A stretch of 64,000 bases of DNA from Mycolicibacterium sp. CBMA 247 (GCF_009729095.1 NZ_VTGX01000005.1:372001-436000); one strand, 5' to 3'; positions 8,650 to 17,876 are shown, counted from the stretch's first letter. Numbers and translations are program-made. The notes: generated from the letters alone by a model not told the origin.

Positions 8650-9450
8650 ATGGACATGCTCTACGCGCTCGCGGCAGCAGGGACCGGCGCCCTCGCTCTG
8701 CTCTGGCTCAGCTTGAGCAACATCCGCGTCGTCAGGCAATACGAGCGGGGTGTGGTCTTCCGGTTCGGCCGAGTCCAGGACAGCGTCCGGCGACCCGGCC
8801 TGACGATGCTCGTTCCCGTCGCCGACCGGTTGCAGAAGGTCAACATGCAGATCATCACGATGCCGGTCCCCGCGCAGGATGGCATCACCCGCGACAACGT
8901 CACCGTGCGGGTCGATGCGGTCATCTACTTCAACGTGATCGATCCCGTAAGGGCGGTGGTCGACGTCCAGGACTACATGTCAGCGATCGGTCAGGTTGCG
9001 CAGACCTCGCTGCGGTCGATCATCGGCAAGAGCAACTTGGATGACCTCTTGTCCAACCGGGAGCGGCTCAATCAAGGCCTCGAACTGCTCATCGACAACC
9101 CCGCGGTGGGCTGGGGCATACACATTGACCGGGTTGAGATCAAAGACGTGGTGCTGCCGGATTCGATGAAGCGGTCTATCGCGCGTCAGGCCGAGGCCGA
9201 ACGGGAACGGCGGGCCCGCGTCATTACCGCCGACGGCGAACTGCAGGCATCCGAGAAGCTCGCCGCGGCCGCCGGCGTGATGTCGGCCGACCCGGCGGCC
9301 CTGCAGCTGAGACTGTTGGAGACCGTCGTCGAAGTCGCCGCAGAGAAAAACTCCACCGTGGTACTGCCGTTCCCGGTGGAACTGCTGCGATACCTGGAAC
9401 GCGCCACACCCCAGCAGCCCCCCACCCACGCGGTGGATAGCCAAAGCTGA
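8650..9450 (+). CDS. SPFH/band-7 (stomatin-like) membrane protein
   Basis: A 266-residue stomatin/prohibitin-family protein. One N-terminal membrane segment (about residues 3–22) precedes the band-7 domain with RQYERGVVFRFGRV, RPGLTMLVPVADRLQKV and DNVTVRVDAVIYFNVIDP. A charged helix, ARQAEAERERRARVITADGE, follows, as in all stomatins. SPFH proteins form oligomeric membrane scaffolds. I chose ATG 8650 because GAGG lies six bases upstream; GTG 8605 and ATG 8632 are in frame and possible. No NfeD partner is adjacent. Confidence 0.88.
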   Translation: MDMLYALAAAGTGALALLWLSLSNIRVVRQYERGVVFRFGRVQDSVRRPGLTMLVPVADRLQKVNMQIITMPVPAQDGITRDNVTVRVDAVIYFNVIDPVRAVVDVQDYMSAIGQVAQTSLRSIIGKSNLDDLLSNRERLNQGLELLIDNPAVGWGIHIDRVEIKDVVLPDSMKRSIARQAEAERERRARVITADGELQASEKLAAAAGVMSADPAALQLRLLETVVEVAAEKNSTVVLPFPVELLRYLERATPQQPPTHAVDSQS

Positions 9451-9500
9451 CCGGCACCGGTCCCCGAATTCCGGTCTGACCGCTCACGGCTCCTTCGGCG

Positions 9501-9851
9501 GTGAACCTTTCGCCGCTGTGGGTCGTGTGGCAACTCGTCGCAGCACCCGTGGCGCCGCCACCGGACTTTCATACCCCGCCGATCGTGCGTGCCCAGGTTC
9601 GGCTCACGGCAGCACCGCCCCTGGGTGCCATCCCGATCGCGTTCCTGCGCAACCAGGCGCAGTACTGCGACGTGATCTGCCCGTTTATCGTGCAGGGCGT
9701 GGTCACGCTTCCGTTGGCCGCGGCGCAGACGCCGGTCGCGTTCTTGAACGCGCTGACTACGAACGCGCTGACGACGACAGAGTCGCTGCGGCACCTGCGC
9801 ATCGGGTCGGGTCCCTCACGACCCATCACAGCGCCCACTGAGCCTCGGTGA
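9501..9851 (+). CDS. hypothetical mycobacterial protein, possibly truncated
   Basis: A 116-codon frame starting at GTG 9501. Its centre, NQAQYCDVICPFIVQGVVTL followed by PLAAAQTPVAFLNAL, resembles a small uncharacterised mycobacterial family I recall only vaguely, with a paired CxxxC and an alternating hydrophobic stretch. The last 25 residues look like random frame rather than conserved protein, so it may be truncated. No Shine–Dalgarno is clear. The function is unknown. Confidence 0.45.
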   Translation: MNLSPLWVVWQLVAAPVAPPPDFHTPPIVRAQVRLTAAPPLGAIPIAFLRNQAQYCDVICPFIVQGVVTLPLAAAQTPVAFLNALTTNALTTTESLRHLRIGSGPSRPITAPTEPR

Positions 9852-9925
9852 TCCACAACGCGAGGTTCATCCACAGCCTGCCGGTGTCGCCGTGCCGGGA
9901 GCCCGGAACCGTCGCGACCCGCGCC

Positions 9926-9931
9926 TACCGT
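9926..9931 (+). promoter_or_regulatory. putative -10 hexamer for leaderless comEA
   Basis: TACCGT matches TANNNT and ends exactly 7 bases before the ATG at 9939, with no Shine–Dalgarno between. This is the geometry of a mycobacterial leaderless promoter. Confidence 0.5.
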
Positions 9932-9938
9932 CGCGGGC

Positions 9939-10778
9939 ATGGGAACCGAATTGTCGGTGGAGCGGCTACGTCGCCGTCTGGGTGCCGGGGATGATCCCGA
10001 ACCCGACGGAGCCACCGAGCCCGACCAGGACACCGCGTCTGAGAGCGCACTGTCGAGATGGCTGCCCGATACCGCGCCAAGGGACGGCCCGGGGTGGCTG
10101 GCTGCCGTGCGCGCCGATCCCGGCCGGGCCGGGGCGCTGGCGCTGGCCGGCGTCGGGGTGCTCGCGATCCTGGTCACCGTCTTCACCCTGATCCGTCATC
10201 AGCCGGCGCCGGTGGCCTCGGCGAATCTGCCTCCGGTACAGATGGTCTCGTCGGCCGGCCCGACACCGGCGGGAAGTACCCCGGGTGGTCCGGTGGTGGT
10301 CAGCGTGGTCGGTCTGGTGCACAAGCCGGGATTGGTGACGCTGCAGACCGGGGCGCGGATCGCCGATGCCCTGGCCGCCGCGGGTGGGCCTCTCGATGGT
10401 GCCGATCTGATCGGGCTGAACATGGCCCGCCGGGTCGGTGACGGTGAGCAGATCGTGGTCGGCATCGACGCGCCGCCGGGCCAACCGACGACCATGGGCA
10501 GTTCGGTCGCCGGTGACGCTCCGGCTGCGCCACAACGTGCTGTGCCGCAGCGCGCTGCCCCAGACTCTGCGTCCCGTGCACCGTCGGGGCCGGTGGACCT
10601 CAACACCGCGACGGTCGACGAGCTCGACGCGCTGCCCGGTATCGGTCCGGTGACCGCCGAGGCGATCGTGGCCTGGAGGTCCGCCCACGGTCGGTTTGAC
10701 AGCGTCGATCAGCTCGGCGACGTCGATGGGATAGGCCCGGCGCGGCTGGAGAAACTGCGTGAGCTGGTCCGGGCGTGA
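9939..10778 (+). CDS. comEA: ComEA family helix-hairpin-helix DNA-binding protein
   Basis: A 279-residue membrane-anchored DNA-binding protein. It has a cytoplasmic N-terminus, one membrane segment at about 64–86, a SLBB-like domain (VVVSVVGLVHKPGLVTLQTG) and a C-terminal double helix-hairpin-helix. The last shows VDLNTATVDELDALPGIG and DVDGIGPARLEKLREL. In naturally competent bacteria ComEA captures incoming DNA for ComEC, and the adjacent gene is comEC. Whether mycobacteria take up DNA this way is unsettled. Its stop overlaps comEC by 20 bases. Confidence 0.9.
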   Translation: MGTELSVERLRRRLGAGDDPEPDGATEPDQDTASESALSRWLPDTAPRDGPGWLAAVRADPGRAGALALAGVGVLAILVTVFTLIRHQPAPVASANLPPVQMVSSAGPTPAGSTPGGPVVVSVVGLVHKPGLVTLQTGARIADALAAAGGPLDGADLIGLNMARRVGDGEQIVVGIDAPPGQPTTMGSSVAGDAPAAPQRAVPQRAAPDSASRAPSGPVDLNTATVDELDALPGIGPVTAEAIVAWRSAHGRFDSVDQLGDVDGIGPARLEKLRELVRA

Positions 10779-12324
10779 CGGTCAGGGCGCCGATACATCC
10801 GTCGATGAGCAGCGGCTGGATCTGCGGACCGTCCCAGCCGCCCTGACTGCGTGGGCGGTGTCCGCGGCCGGCATCGCGTGGCACCCCGGCGCCGCGGTTG
10901 CGGTGGGCCTCGGCGCAGTCGGGCTGACCTGGGTGGCCGCGCGGCGGAGCGGCGAGAGTGGCATGGAACGTCAGCCGACCGCCGCTGCGGTCCTGGCCGT
11001 CGCGGCCGTCGCGGTCGGTTTCACCGTCGCAGTCGGACTACGGGTGTATCAGGTCGAGCATCATCCGCTCGGTGGCATCTACGGCGGCGCCGCGATGGTT
11101 GAGGTGGTTCCCAGTGAGACCCCGCGGGTGATCAACGGCGGTCGGCTGATGTTCCGCGCCATGTTGCGCCAGGTCGATCAGGTCCCCATGTCGGGACGAG
11201 TCCTGGTGTTCGCCCCGGCTTCCGTCGGTGAGGTCGGTCCCGGCCGCCCGGTGCGATTTCGCGCCGCTGTGCGGCGCCCGGCTCGCAAGGATCTGAGCGT
11301 GGCCGTATTGGCGGCGTCCGGTCGGTCGTCGCTGGGGGAGGCCTCGGCGGTGCAGCGGGTTGCCCAGCGGATTCGTTCGGCGTTCGGGGAAGCGTCACGC
11401 GCGGTGCTGCCGGTCGAGCAGGCTGCCATGCTGCCTGCGCTGGTGCTGGGGGACACGTCGGCCGTCACCGGCCAGGCCACGGCACAGTTTCGCACCTCCG
11501 GGCTGACACACCTGACCGCGGTGTCGGGTGCCAACGTGACGATCGTGTGCGGTGCGCTGTTGCTCAGTGCCGCGCTGGTCGGGCCGAGGGCCGCCGTGTT
11601 GCTCGCCGGCGCCGGGCTGGTCGGCTTCGTCATCGTCGTGCAGCCCTCGGCCAGTGTGCTGCGGGCCGCGCTGATGGGCGCGGTGACCCTGCTGGCGGTG
11701 CTGACCCACCGGCGGCGACAGGCGGTGCCTGCCCTGGCGGCCAGCGTGATCGCGCTGATGATCGCCGCCCCCGAACTCGCGGTCGATGTCGGGTTCGCGT
11801 TGTCGGTGTGCGCGACGGCAGGCATCGTCGTCCTCGCCCCGGTGTGGTCGGCCCGGCTGCAGGCCCGTGGTTGGCCGCGCCCGTTGGCGGCGGCGGTCAG
11901 CGTCGCCGTGGTGGCCCAACTGGTCACCGCCCCACTGGTGGCGGGGATCTCGGGCACCATCAGCGTGGTGGCGGTGGCCGCCAACCTCGCGGTGGCCGGC
12001 GTCATCCCGCCGATCACCGTCCTCGGCACCGCGGCGGCCGTGTGCTCTGCGATCTCGCCGGCCATGGGCCAGTTGTTGATCCGGTTCACCGGCCCCGAGC
12101 TGTGGTGGCTGTTGTCGGTGGCGCGGTGGGCATCCGCGTTGCCCGCGGCCGCGCTGCCGTCGCCTTCGGGGCTGGCCGGTGTGGTTTCGGTGGCGCTGGG
12201 AGGTATTGCGCTGACGGTGTTGTGGCGGCTGCGCTGGGTGCGTCGCGGGCTGGCCGGGCTGGTGCTCGGCCTGCTGGCCTGGGGCCTGGCGGGCCAGGTG
12301 GTCGAGCCTGTCGGGTCGACGTGA
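10759..12324 (+). CDS. comEC: ComEC/Rec2-family membrane protein
   Basis: A 521-residue polytopic membrane protein. The competence-domain signature GLTHLTAVSGANVTIV starts at about residue 249 and is followed by a run of hydrophobic helices to the end. ComEC forms the inner-membrane channel for single-stranded DNA in transformable bacteria. At this length it lacks the C-terminal metallo-beta-lactamase nuclease domain of long ComEC proteins; I recall M. tuberculosis has a similarly short form. The GTG at 10759 overlaps comEA by 20 bases and is the only start that keeps the whole N-terminus. Confidence 0.88.
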   Translation: MSWSGRDGQGADTSVDEQRLDLRTVPAALTAWAVSAAGIAWHPGAAVAVGLGAVGLTWVAARRSGESGMERQPTAAAVLAVAAVAVGFTVAVGLRVYQVEHHPLGGIYGGAAMVEVVPSETPRVINGGRLMFRAMLRQVDQVPMSGRVLVFAPASVGEVGPGRPVRFRAAVRRPARKDLSVAVLAASGRSSLGEASAVQRVAQRIRSAFGEASRAVLPVEQAAMLPALVLGDTSAVTGQATAQFRTSGLTHLTAVSGANVTIVCGALLLSAALVGPRAAVLLAGAGLVGFVIVVQPSASVLRAALMGAVTLLAVLTHRRRQAVPALAASVIALMIAAPELAVDVGFALSVCATAGIVVLAPVWSARLQARGWPRPLAAAVSVAVVAQLVTAPLVAGISGTISVVAVAANLAVAGVIPPITVLGTAAAVCSAISPAMGQLLIRFTGPELWWLLSVARWASALPAAALPSPSGLAGVVSVALGGIALTVLWRLRWVRRGLAGLVLGLLAWGLAGQVVEPVGST

Positions 12325-12337
12325 CACCATCATCGGC

Positions 12338-13300
12338 GTGACTCAACAGATCGAAGGTCTGCACCTGGTTCTGGGCGATGAGGAACTGCTGGTCGAACGC
12401 GCGGTGGGGGCGCTCCTGCGGGCCCTGCGGGAGCAGGCCGGATCGATTGACGTCCCGGTGGACCGGATGCGCGCCGGTGAGGTCAGTACCAGCGAGCTTG
12501 CCGAACTGCTGAGTCCGTCGCTGTTCGCCGAGGAACGCATGGTGGTGCTGGAGGCTGCCGCGGAGGCGGGTAAGGATGCCGTGGCGCTGATCGCCTCGGC
12601 CGCAGCCGATCTGCCGCCCGGCACGGTATTGGTCGTCATCCACTCCGGTGGTGGGCGGGCCAAGGCGTTGGCCGATCAATTGAAAAAGCTTGGCGCACAG
12701 GTGCATCCGTGTGCGCGCATCGCAAAGCCGACGGAGCGCGCGGATTTCGTGCGCGCCGAGTTCCGTCAATTGCGGGCCAAGGTCTCCGACGACACGGTGA
12801 CCGCGGTGCTCGACGCGGTCGGATCGAATATCCGGGAGCTCGCCGCGGTGTGCTCACAGTTGGTGGCCGATACCGCCGGGCAGGTCGATGCGGTCGCGGT
12901 GCGCCGCTATCACAGCGGTAAGGCGGAGGTGAAGGGCTTCGATATCGCCGACAAGGCCGTCACCGGTGATGTCGCCGGGGCCGCCGAGGCGTTGCGGTGG
13001 GCGATGCTGGCCGGTGAGCCCCATGTGGTGCTGGCCGATGCGCTGGCCGAGGCGGTGCACACGATCGCGCGGGTGGGGCCGCTGTCGGGTGATCCGTACC
13101 GGCTGGCCGGTGAATTGGGGATGCCGCCCTGGCGGGTGCAGAAGGCGCAGAAGCAGGCGCGTAGATGGTCACGCGACTCGGTGGCGGAGGCGATGCGGGT
13201 GGTCGCGGCGCTCAATGCAGACGTAAAGGGCGCAGCGGCAGATGCCGACTACGCCCTTGAGACGGCGGTGCGCCGGGTGGCGCAACTCGCCGCCGGGTGA
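12338..13300 (+). CDS. holA: DNA polymerase III subunit delta
   Basis: A 320-residue HolA protein, the clamp-loader delta subunit that opens the beta sliding clamp. The N-terminal LHLVLGDEELLVERAV, the LFAEERMVVLEAAAE segment, the central AKPTERADFVRAEFRQL region and the C-terminal collar helices (RLAGELGMPPWRVQKAQKQA) fit the family. It lies 13 bases after comEC, the usual comEA–comEC–holA order in Actinobacteria. The start is GTG 12338, with no clear Shine–Dalgarno. Confidence 0.93.
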   Translation: MTQQIEGLHLVLGDEELLVERAVGALLRALREQAGSIDVPVDRMRAGEVSTSELAELLSPSLFAEERMVVLEAAAEAGKDAVALIASAAADLPPGTVLVVIHSGGGRAKALADQLKKLGAQVHPCARIAKPTERADFVRAEFRQLRAKVSDDTVTAVLDAVGSNIRELAAVCSQLVADTAGQVDAVAVRRYHSGKAEVKGFDIADKAVTGDVAGAAEALRWAMLAGEPHVVLADALAEAVHTIARVGPLSGDPYRLAGELGMPPWRVQKAQKQARRWSRDSVAEAMRVVAALNADVKGAAADADYALETAVRRVAQLAAG

Positions 13301-13333
13301 ACCCGAAAAATTACTCCGGGTAGAACCGGAGGA

Positions 13334-13594
13334 TCAGAGCTTGTTCAGCGCGAGAGCCAGAGCCGACTTCTTGTTGGCGGCCTGGTTGGCGTGGATGACG
13401 CCCTTGCTGGCGGCCTTGTCGAGCTTGCGGCTGGTCGACGCCAGCAATTCGGCGGCCTTGTCCTTCTCGCCTGCGTCGACGGCCTCGCGGAAGCCGCGGA
13501 CGGCCGTACGCAGCGACGACTTCACCGACTGGTTGCGCAGCCGACGAAGCTCGTTGGTGCGGATGCGCTTTTCCTGCGACTTGATGTTGGCCAC
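13334..13594 (-). CDS. rpsT: 30S ribosomal protein S20
   Basis: The 86-residue bS20 protein, a 16S rRNA-binding assembly protein of the small subunit. It begins MANIKSQEKRIRTNELRR and continues with basic helices (NQSVKSSLRTAVRGFREAV) to a C-terminal ANKKSALALALNKL, as in all S20 proteins. It converges with holA and is monocistronic. Its upstream region, 13595–13831, also serves the divergent ATP-grasp gene and holds no other gene that I can see. Confidence 0.98.
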   Translation of the reverse strand: MANIKSQEKRIRTNELRRLRNQSVKSSLRTAVRGFREAVDAGEKDKAAELLASTSRKLDKAASKGVIHANQAANKKSALALALNKL

Positions 13595-13831
13595 GTAAAA
13601 ATTCCTTCGTAATTCTCTAGCTGGGGTTACCGAAGTCTGGGTGCGCCCACCCGCACTGCGGGCAGCGACTGTTCAGGGTACCAGCGAGACATCCGAACTC
13701 CCAAAGCGGTGCTGGTGAAACGTCGGCCGCAACCGCCCCGGTTTAGGGCCCCAATACCACCTCAACCACCCTTTGGCCTGCCGAAACGGGCTGCCCCGTT
13801 GACCCGGCGAAATGTCGGCTGGTGCGGCAGC

Positions 13832-15493
13832 ATGAAGAGGGTGAGCCTGAGAACAGTGCCTGGGCAAGGAGCAGAGCCGAACGGGTCGGCTGTGGCCGGG
13901 CGGCGTGCGGCTTCGACGCGCCGCGGCCAGCATCAGGGCATCTTCGACGGCTACAACCGGCTCGGCCGCTACTCGGAGGCCTTCGACGAGATGTTCGACG
14001 GCTCTGGCAACGTGCGCGGGCCGTACAAGGGCATCTTCGCCGAGCTTGCTCCGTCGGACGTCTCGGAGTTGCGGTCGCGGTCGGACGCGCTGGGCCGCGC
14101 GTTCATCGATCAGGGCATCACGTTCTCGCTGTCGGGTCAGGAGCGGCCGTTCCCCCTCGACTTGGTGCCGCGGGTGATCTCGGCACCCGAGTGGTCCCGG
14201 CTGGAACGAGGCATCATTCAGCGGGTCAAGGCGCTGGAGATGTACCTCGACGACATCTACGGCGAGCAGGAGATCCTGCGCGATGGGGTGATCCCGCGCC
14301 GGCTGGTGACCTCGTGCGAGCACTTCCACCGCGAGGCCGCGGGCATCGTCCCGCCCAACGGGGTGCGAATCCACGTCGCAGGCATCGATCTGATCCGCGA
14401 CGACAAGGGTGACTTCCGGGTGCTCGAGGACAACCTGCGATCGCCGTCGGGGGTGTCCTATGTGATGGAGAACCGACGCACCATGGCGCGGGTCTTCCCG
14501 AACCTGTTCGCCACCCACCGGGTGCGCGCCGTCGGCGACTACTCCTCGCACCTGCTGCGGGCACTGCGCAACGCCGCACCCACCAACGTCGCCGACCCCA
14601 CCGTGGTCGTGCTCACCCCCGGCGTCTATAACTCGGCCTACTTCGAACACTCCCTGCTGGCCCGTCAGATGGGCGTCGAGTTGGTCGAGGGCCGCGATCT
14701 GTTCTGTCGCGACAATGCCGTCTACATGCGGACCACCGAGGGCGAGCGTCAGGTCGACGTCATCTACCGCCGTATCGACGACACCTTCCTGGACCCGATG
14801 CAGTTCCGGCCCGACTCGGTGCTCGGGGTGGCCGGGCTGCTCAACGCGGCCCGGGCCGGCAACGTCGTGATCTCCAGTGCGGTGGGTAACGGTGTCGGCG
14901 ACGACAAGCTCGTCTACACCTATGTCCCGACGATCATCGAGTACTACCTGGGTGAGAAGCCGGTACTGGCCAACGTCGACACCTACCGCTGTTGGTTGGA
15001 CCGGGAACGGGAGGAAGTGCTCGATCGGATCGACGAACTCGTCATCAAGCCGGTCGAGGGCTCGGGCGGGTACGGCATCGTGTTCGGCCCAGACGCCTCG
15101 GACAAGGAGTTGGCGGCGATCGCCAAGAAAATTCGCAACGACCCGCGCGGTTGGATCGCCCAGCCGGTGATGCAGCTGTCCACGGTGCCCACTCAGATCG
15201 GCAGCAAGCTGGCGCCCCGGCATGTCGATCTGCGCCCGTTCGCGGTCAACGACGGCAACGATGTGTGGGTGCTGCCGGGCGGTCTGACCAGGGTCGCGCT
15301 CCCTGAGGGGTCGCTGGTGGTGAACTCCAGTCAGGGCGGCGGGTCGAAAGACACCTGGGTGCTGGCGTCGCGCACGTCGGCGGCCGACCGTGAGCTGGCC
15401 GCGGCCGAGGTCGTGCGCTCGTTGCCCAAATCCGCCAAAGGGCCCAAAGGTGATGGCGCGCTAGATGGTTCGTCGTCCCAACAACAGCAGTAG
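13832..15493 (+). CDS. circularly permuted ATP-grasp protein (DUF404/DUF407)
   Basis: A 553-residue circularly permuted type-2 ATP-grasp protein. Landmarks are the N-terminal GIFDGYNRLGRYSEAFDEMF, the central LEDNLRSPSGVSYVMENRR and GVYNSAYFEHSLLARQMGVE, and the ATP-grasp lysine region VIKPVEGSGGYGIVFG. It heads a three-gene set (ATP-grasp, alpha-E, transglutaminase-like) found together in many bacteria and thought to make or process a peptide-like compound of unknown identity. ATG 13832 gives the length I recall for the M. tuberculosis homologue (Rv2411c). Upstream in-frame codons reach 13709 but look non-conserved. Confidence 0.88.
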   Translation: MKRVSLRTVPGQGAEPNGSAVAGRRAASTRRGQHQGIFDGYNRLGRYSEAFDEMFDGSGNVRGPYKGIFAELAPSDVSELRSRSDALGRAFIDQGITFSLSGQERPFPLDLVPRVISAPEWSRLERGIIQRVKALEMYLDDIYGEQEILRDGVIPRRLVTSCEHFHREAAGIVPPNGVRIHVAGIDLIRDDKGDFRVLEDNLRSPSGVSYVMENRRTMARVFPNLFATHRVRAVGDYSSHLLRALRNAAPTNVADPTVVVLTPGVYNSAYFEHSLLARQMGVELVEGRDLFCRDNAVYMRTTEGERQVDVIYRRIDDTFLDPMQFRPDSVLGVAGLLNAARAGNVVISSAVGNGVGDDKLVYTYVPTIIEYYLGEKPVLANVDTYRCWLDREREEVLDRIDELVIKPVEGSGGYGIVFGPDASDKELAAIAKKIRNDPRGWIAQPVMQLSTVPTQIGSKLAPRHVDLRPFAVNDGNDVWVLPGGLTRVALPEGSLVVNSSQGGGSKDTWVLASRTSAADRELAAAEVVRSLPKSAKGPKGDGALDGSSSQQQQ

Positions 15494-15505
15494 GGGGTGG
15501 CACAG

Positions 15506-16480
15506 ATGCTGGCGCGCAATGCCGAGTCGCTGTACTGGATCGGACGCTATGTGGAGCGTGCCGACGACACCGCACGCATTCTCGATATCACGGTGCATCA
15601 GCTGTTGGAGGACTCCAGCGTCGATCCGGACGTGGCCTCGCGGACGTTGTTGCGGGTGCTCGGTATCGAGCCGCCCAAGCAGCGCCTGGACGTGTGGTCG
15701 CTGACCGACATCGTGGCGTTCAGCCGCGACAGCAGCGGCAATTCGATCGTCGACTCGATCTCGGCCGCGCGCGAGAACGCCCGCGGAGCCCGTGAGGTCA
15801 CCTCGACCGAGATCTGGGAGTGCCTCAACACCACCTACAACGCGCTCGCCGAGCGGGAGCGGGCGGCCAAGCGCCTGGGCCCGCATGAGTTCCTGTCCTA
15901 TGTCGAGGGGCGCGCTGCGATGTTCGCCGGGCTGGCGGATTCGACGCTGAGCCGTGACGACGGCTACCGGTTCATGCTGTTGGGCCGCGCGATCGAGCGG
16001 GTCGACATGATGGTGCGGCTGCTGCTGTCGCGGGTCGGTGACAGTGGGTCGTCGCCGGCCTGGGTGACGCTGCTGCGCTCGGCCGGTGCCCACGACACGT
16101 ACCTGCGCACCTATCGCGGTGTGCTCGACGCAGCTCGCGTAATCGAGTTCATGCTGCTGGACCGGCGGTTCCCCCGGTCGGTCTTCTACTCGCTGCGGTT
16201 GGCCGAACACAGTCTCGACGAGGTGCTCAACCGGCCGTACGACCGGCTGGGGGCCACCGCCGAGGCTCAGCGACTGCTGGGCCGGGCCCGCAGTGAGCTG
16301 GAGTTTCTGCAGCCGGGCGCGTTGCTGGAATCCCTGGACACCCGACTGGCCGGGCTGCAGAAAACCTGCCGAGATGTCGGAGAAGCCCTGGCGCTGCAGT
16401 ACTTCCACTCTGCGCCGTGGGTGGCCTGGACCGACGCCGGGCATGGGGACGCGGTTGTGATCGAGGAGGGTGAAGTCTAG
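15506..16480 (+). CDS. alpha-E domain-containing protein (DUF403)
   Basis: A 324-residue all-helical alpha-E protein beginning MLARNAESLYWIGRYVERAD, the family hallmark. A second signature, GYRFMLLGRAIERVDMMVRL, sits mid-protein and LRLAEHSLDEVLNRPYDRL follows. The biochemical role is unknown. It is almost always encoded between a circularly permuted ATP-grasp protein and a transglutaminase-like protein, as here. ATG 15506 has a G-rich Shine–Dalgarno eight bases upstream; the in-frame GTG at 15497 lies on top of that site and is less likely. Confidence 0.88.
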   Translation: MLARNAESLYWIGRYVERADDTARILDITVHQLLEDSSVDPDVASRTLLRVLGIEPPKQRLDVWSLTDIVAFSRDSSGNSIVDSISAARENARGAREVTSTEIWECLNTTYNALAERERAAKRLGPHEFLSYVEGRAAMFAGLADSTLSRDDGYRFMLLGRAIERVDMMVRLLLSRVGDSGSSPAWVTLLRSAGAHDTYLRTYRGVLDAARVIEFMLLDRRFPRSVFYSLRLAEHSLDEVLNRPYDRLGATAEAQRLLGRARSELEFLQPGALLESLDTRLAGLQKTCRDVGEALALQYFHSAPWVAWTDAGHGDAVVIEEGEV

Positions 16481-17320
16481 ATGTGGCGGCTACGGGTGGT
16501 GCACTCCACCGGATATGCCTACAAATCGGCGGTGACCGCGTCCTTCAATGAGGCTCGGCTGACCCCGCGGTCGGACTCGCGCCAGAACGTGATCCTGAAC
16601 CGGGTCGAGACCATCCCGGCCACCAGGTCCTATCGGTATGTCGACTACTGGGGTACGGCGGTGACGGCGTTCGACCTGCACGCCCCGCACACCGAGCTGG
16701 AGGTCTCGGCCTCCTCGGTGGTCGAGACCGACGTCGCCGAGAAGCCCGAGGACTTGGCCCGCTGGGATGATTTGTGCTCGGAGGCCGTGATCGACCGGTT
16801 CGACGAGGTGCTCAGCCCGACTCATTACACGCCGCGCAGCCAGCGGATTGCGCGGGTGGGGCAGCGAATCGCCAAGGATCACGATCCGTTCGAGGCGGTG
16901 GGGGCCGTGGCGCAGTGGGTGCGCAGCGAGCTTGACTACGTGTCGGGCACCACCGGGGTGCACTCTTCGGGTCTGGACGCCCTGCGCGAGGGCAAAGGGG
17001 TGTGCCAGGACTTCGCCCATCTATCGCTGATCATGTTGCGGTCCATGGGGATTCCGGCGCGGTATGTGTCGGGTTATCTGCACCCGAAGCGTGAGGCGGT
17101 GGTGGGGGACACCATCGACGGACAGAGTCACGCCTGGATCCAGGCGTGGACCGGGGGCTGGTGGAACTACGACCCGACTAACGACACCGAGATCAGCGAG
17201 CAGTACGTCAGCGTCGGCGTGGGCCGCGACTACTCGGATGTGGCCCCGCTCAAGGGAATCTATTCCGGTGAGGGCTCGACCGATCTCGATGTGGTCGTGG
17301 AGGTCACCCGGCTGGCTTGA
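16481..17320 (+). CDS. transglutaminase-like family protein
   Basis: A 279-residue transglutaminase/protease-like protein starting directly after the alpha-E stop. The papain-like triad is visible: Cys175 in GKGVCQDFAH, His217 in GQSHAW and Asp231 in YDPTND. An N-terminal beta region (VVHSTGYAYKSAVTASFNEA) precedes it, as in the TglA-like family. It may cleave or crosslink peptides together with its two operon partners; the substrate is unknown. The last 17 bases overlap the convergent MarR gene. Confidence 0.88.
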   Translation: MWRLRVVHSTGYAYKSAVTASFNEARLTPRSDSRQNVILNRVETIPATRSYRYVDYWGTAVTAFDLHAPHTELEVSASSVVETDVAEKPEDLARWDDLCSEAVIDRFDEVLSPTHYTPRSQRIARVGQRIAKDHDPFEAVGAVAQWVRSELDYVSGTTGVHSSGLDALREGKGVCQDFAHLSLIMLRSMGIPARYVSGYLHPKREAVVGDTIDGQSHAWIQAWTGGWWNYDPTNDTEISEQYVSVGVGRDYSDVAPLKGIYSGEGSTDLDVVVEVTRLA

Positions 17321-17801
17321 CCGGCCCCGCACCCGCGCGGCCAAGGTTGCGGAAGCCAGGGTGCACGTGGGGTGTCAGGTCCTGTTGATCGGCGAGCGTT
17401 TGCAACAGTGCGCGTAGGTTCTCTCGTTGTGCGGCATCGAGACCCGTGGTCATCCGCTCATCGTGCCGGCGCGCGAGCTCCCCGACGCGACGCAGCATCT
17501 TCTTGCCCGCGGTGCTGAGGTACAGCGCATGCAGCCTGCGGTCGTCGGGGTTGCGGCGTCGCTCGACGTAGCCGCGGTCCTCCAGATCGTCGACGTAGCT
17601 CACCACCCGGCTCGGTAACAGGTTCAGCTGCGTGCTCAGGGACTGCTGGCTGAGTCCGGGTTGAGCGCCGATGGCTCGCAGGATGCCGGCGTGCGGGGGA
17701 GTGAGCTCGACTGTCGCCATCTGCTCGGCGAACCGCGTTGCGGCATAGGTGCCGAGCTGGGTCAGAAGGAAGGCGATGTTGTCGCTGTGGTCGATTGACA
17801 C
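17304..17801 (-). CDS. MarR family transcriptional regulator
   Basis: A 165-residue winged-helix regulator of the MarR family. The recognition region is LSQQSLSTQLNLLPSRVVSY and the wing is VDDLEDRGYVERRRNPDDRR, with flanking dimerisation helices. MarR proteins repress adjacent genes and release DNA on binding small phenolic or oxidising ligands. The divergent gene begins 88 bases away and encodes a membrane protein; a perfect inverted repeat between them is a candidate operator. Confidence 0.9.
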   Translation of the reverse strand: MSIDHSDNIAFLLTQLGTYAATRFAEQMATVELTPPHAGILRAIGAQPGLSQQSLSTQLNLLPSRVVSYVDDLEDRGYVERRRNPDDRRLHALYLSTAGKKMLRRVGELARRHDERMTTGLDAAQRENLRALLQTLADQQDLTPHVHPGFRNLGRAGAGPVKPAG

Positions 17802-17825
17802 CGCAGAATCGTACCAATCCTGAAC

Positions 17826-17841
17826 GTTTCGATGATGAAAC
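17826..17841. promoter_or_regulatory. candidate MarR operator
   Basis: GTTTC–GATGAT–GAAAC is a perfect inverted repeat 25 bases upstream of the marR-like start and 48 bases upstream of the divergent membrane protein gene. Size and position fit a MarR dimer site controlling both genes. Binding is inferred only. Confidence 0.4.
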
Positions 17842-17876
17842 TGTCTTCGGCCCTTGCCGCCGGCCTGTCGCGGGCA

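Noticed and set aside
7356..9044. A 562-codon plus-strand frame opposite the reductase and running into the SPFH gene
   Set aside because: It is low-complexity, shows no domain, and spans two real genes on different strands.
13301..13333. A rho-independent terminator between holA and rpsT
   Set aside because: A short ACCCG/CGGGT pairing exists, but the stem is only five pairs and no T-run follows, so it is too weak to claim.
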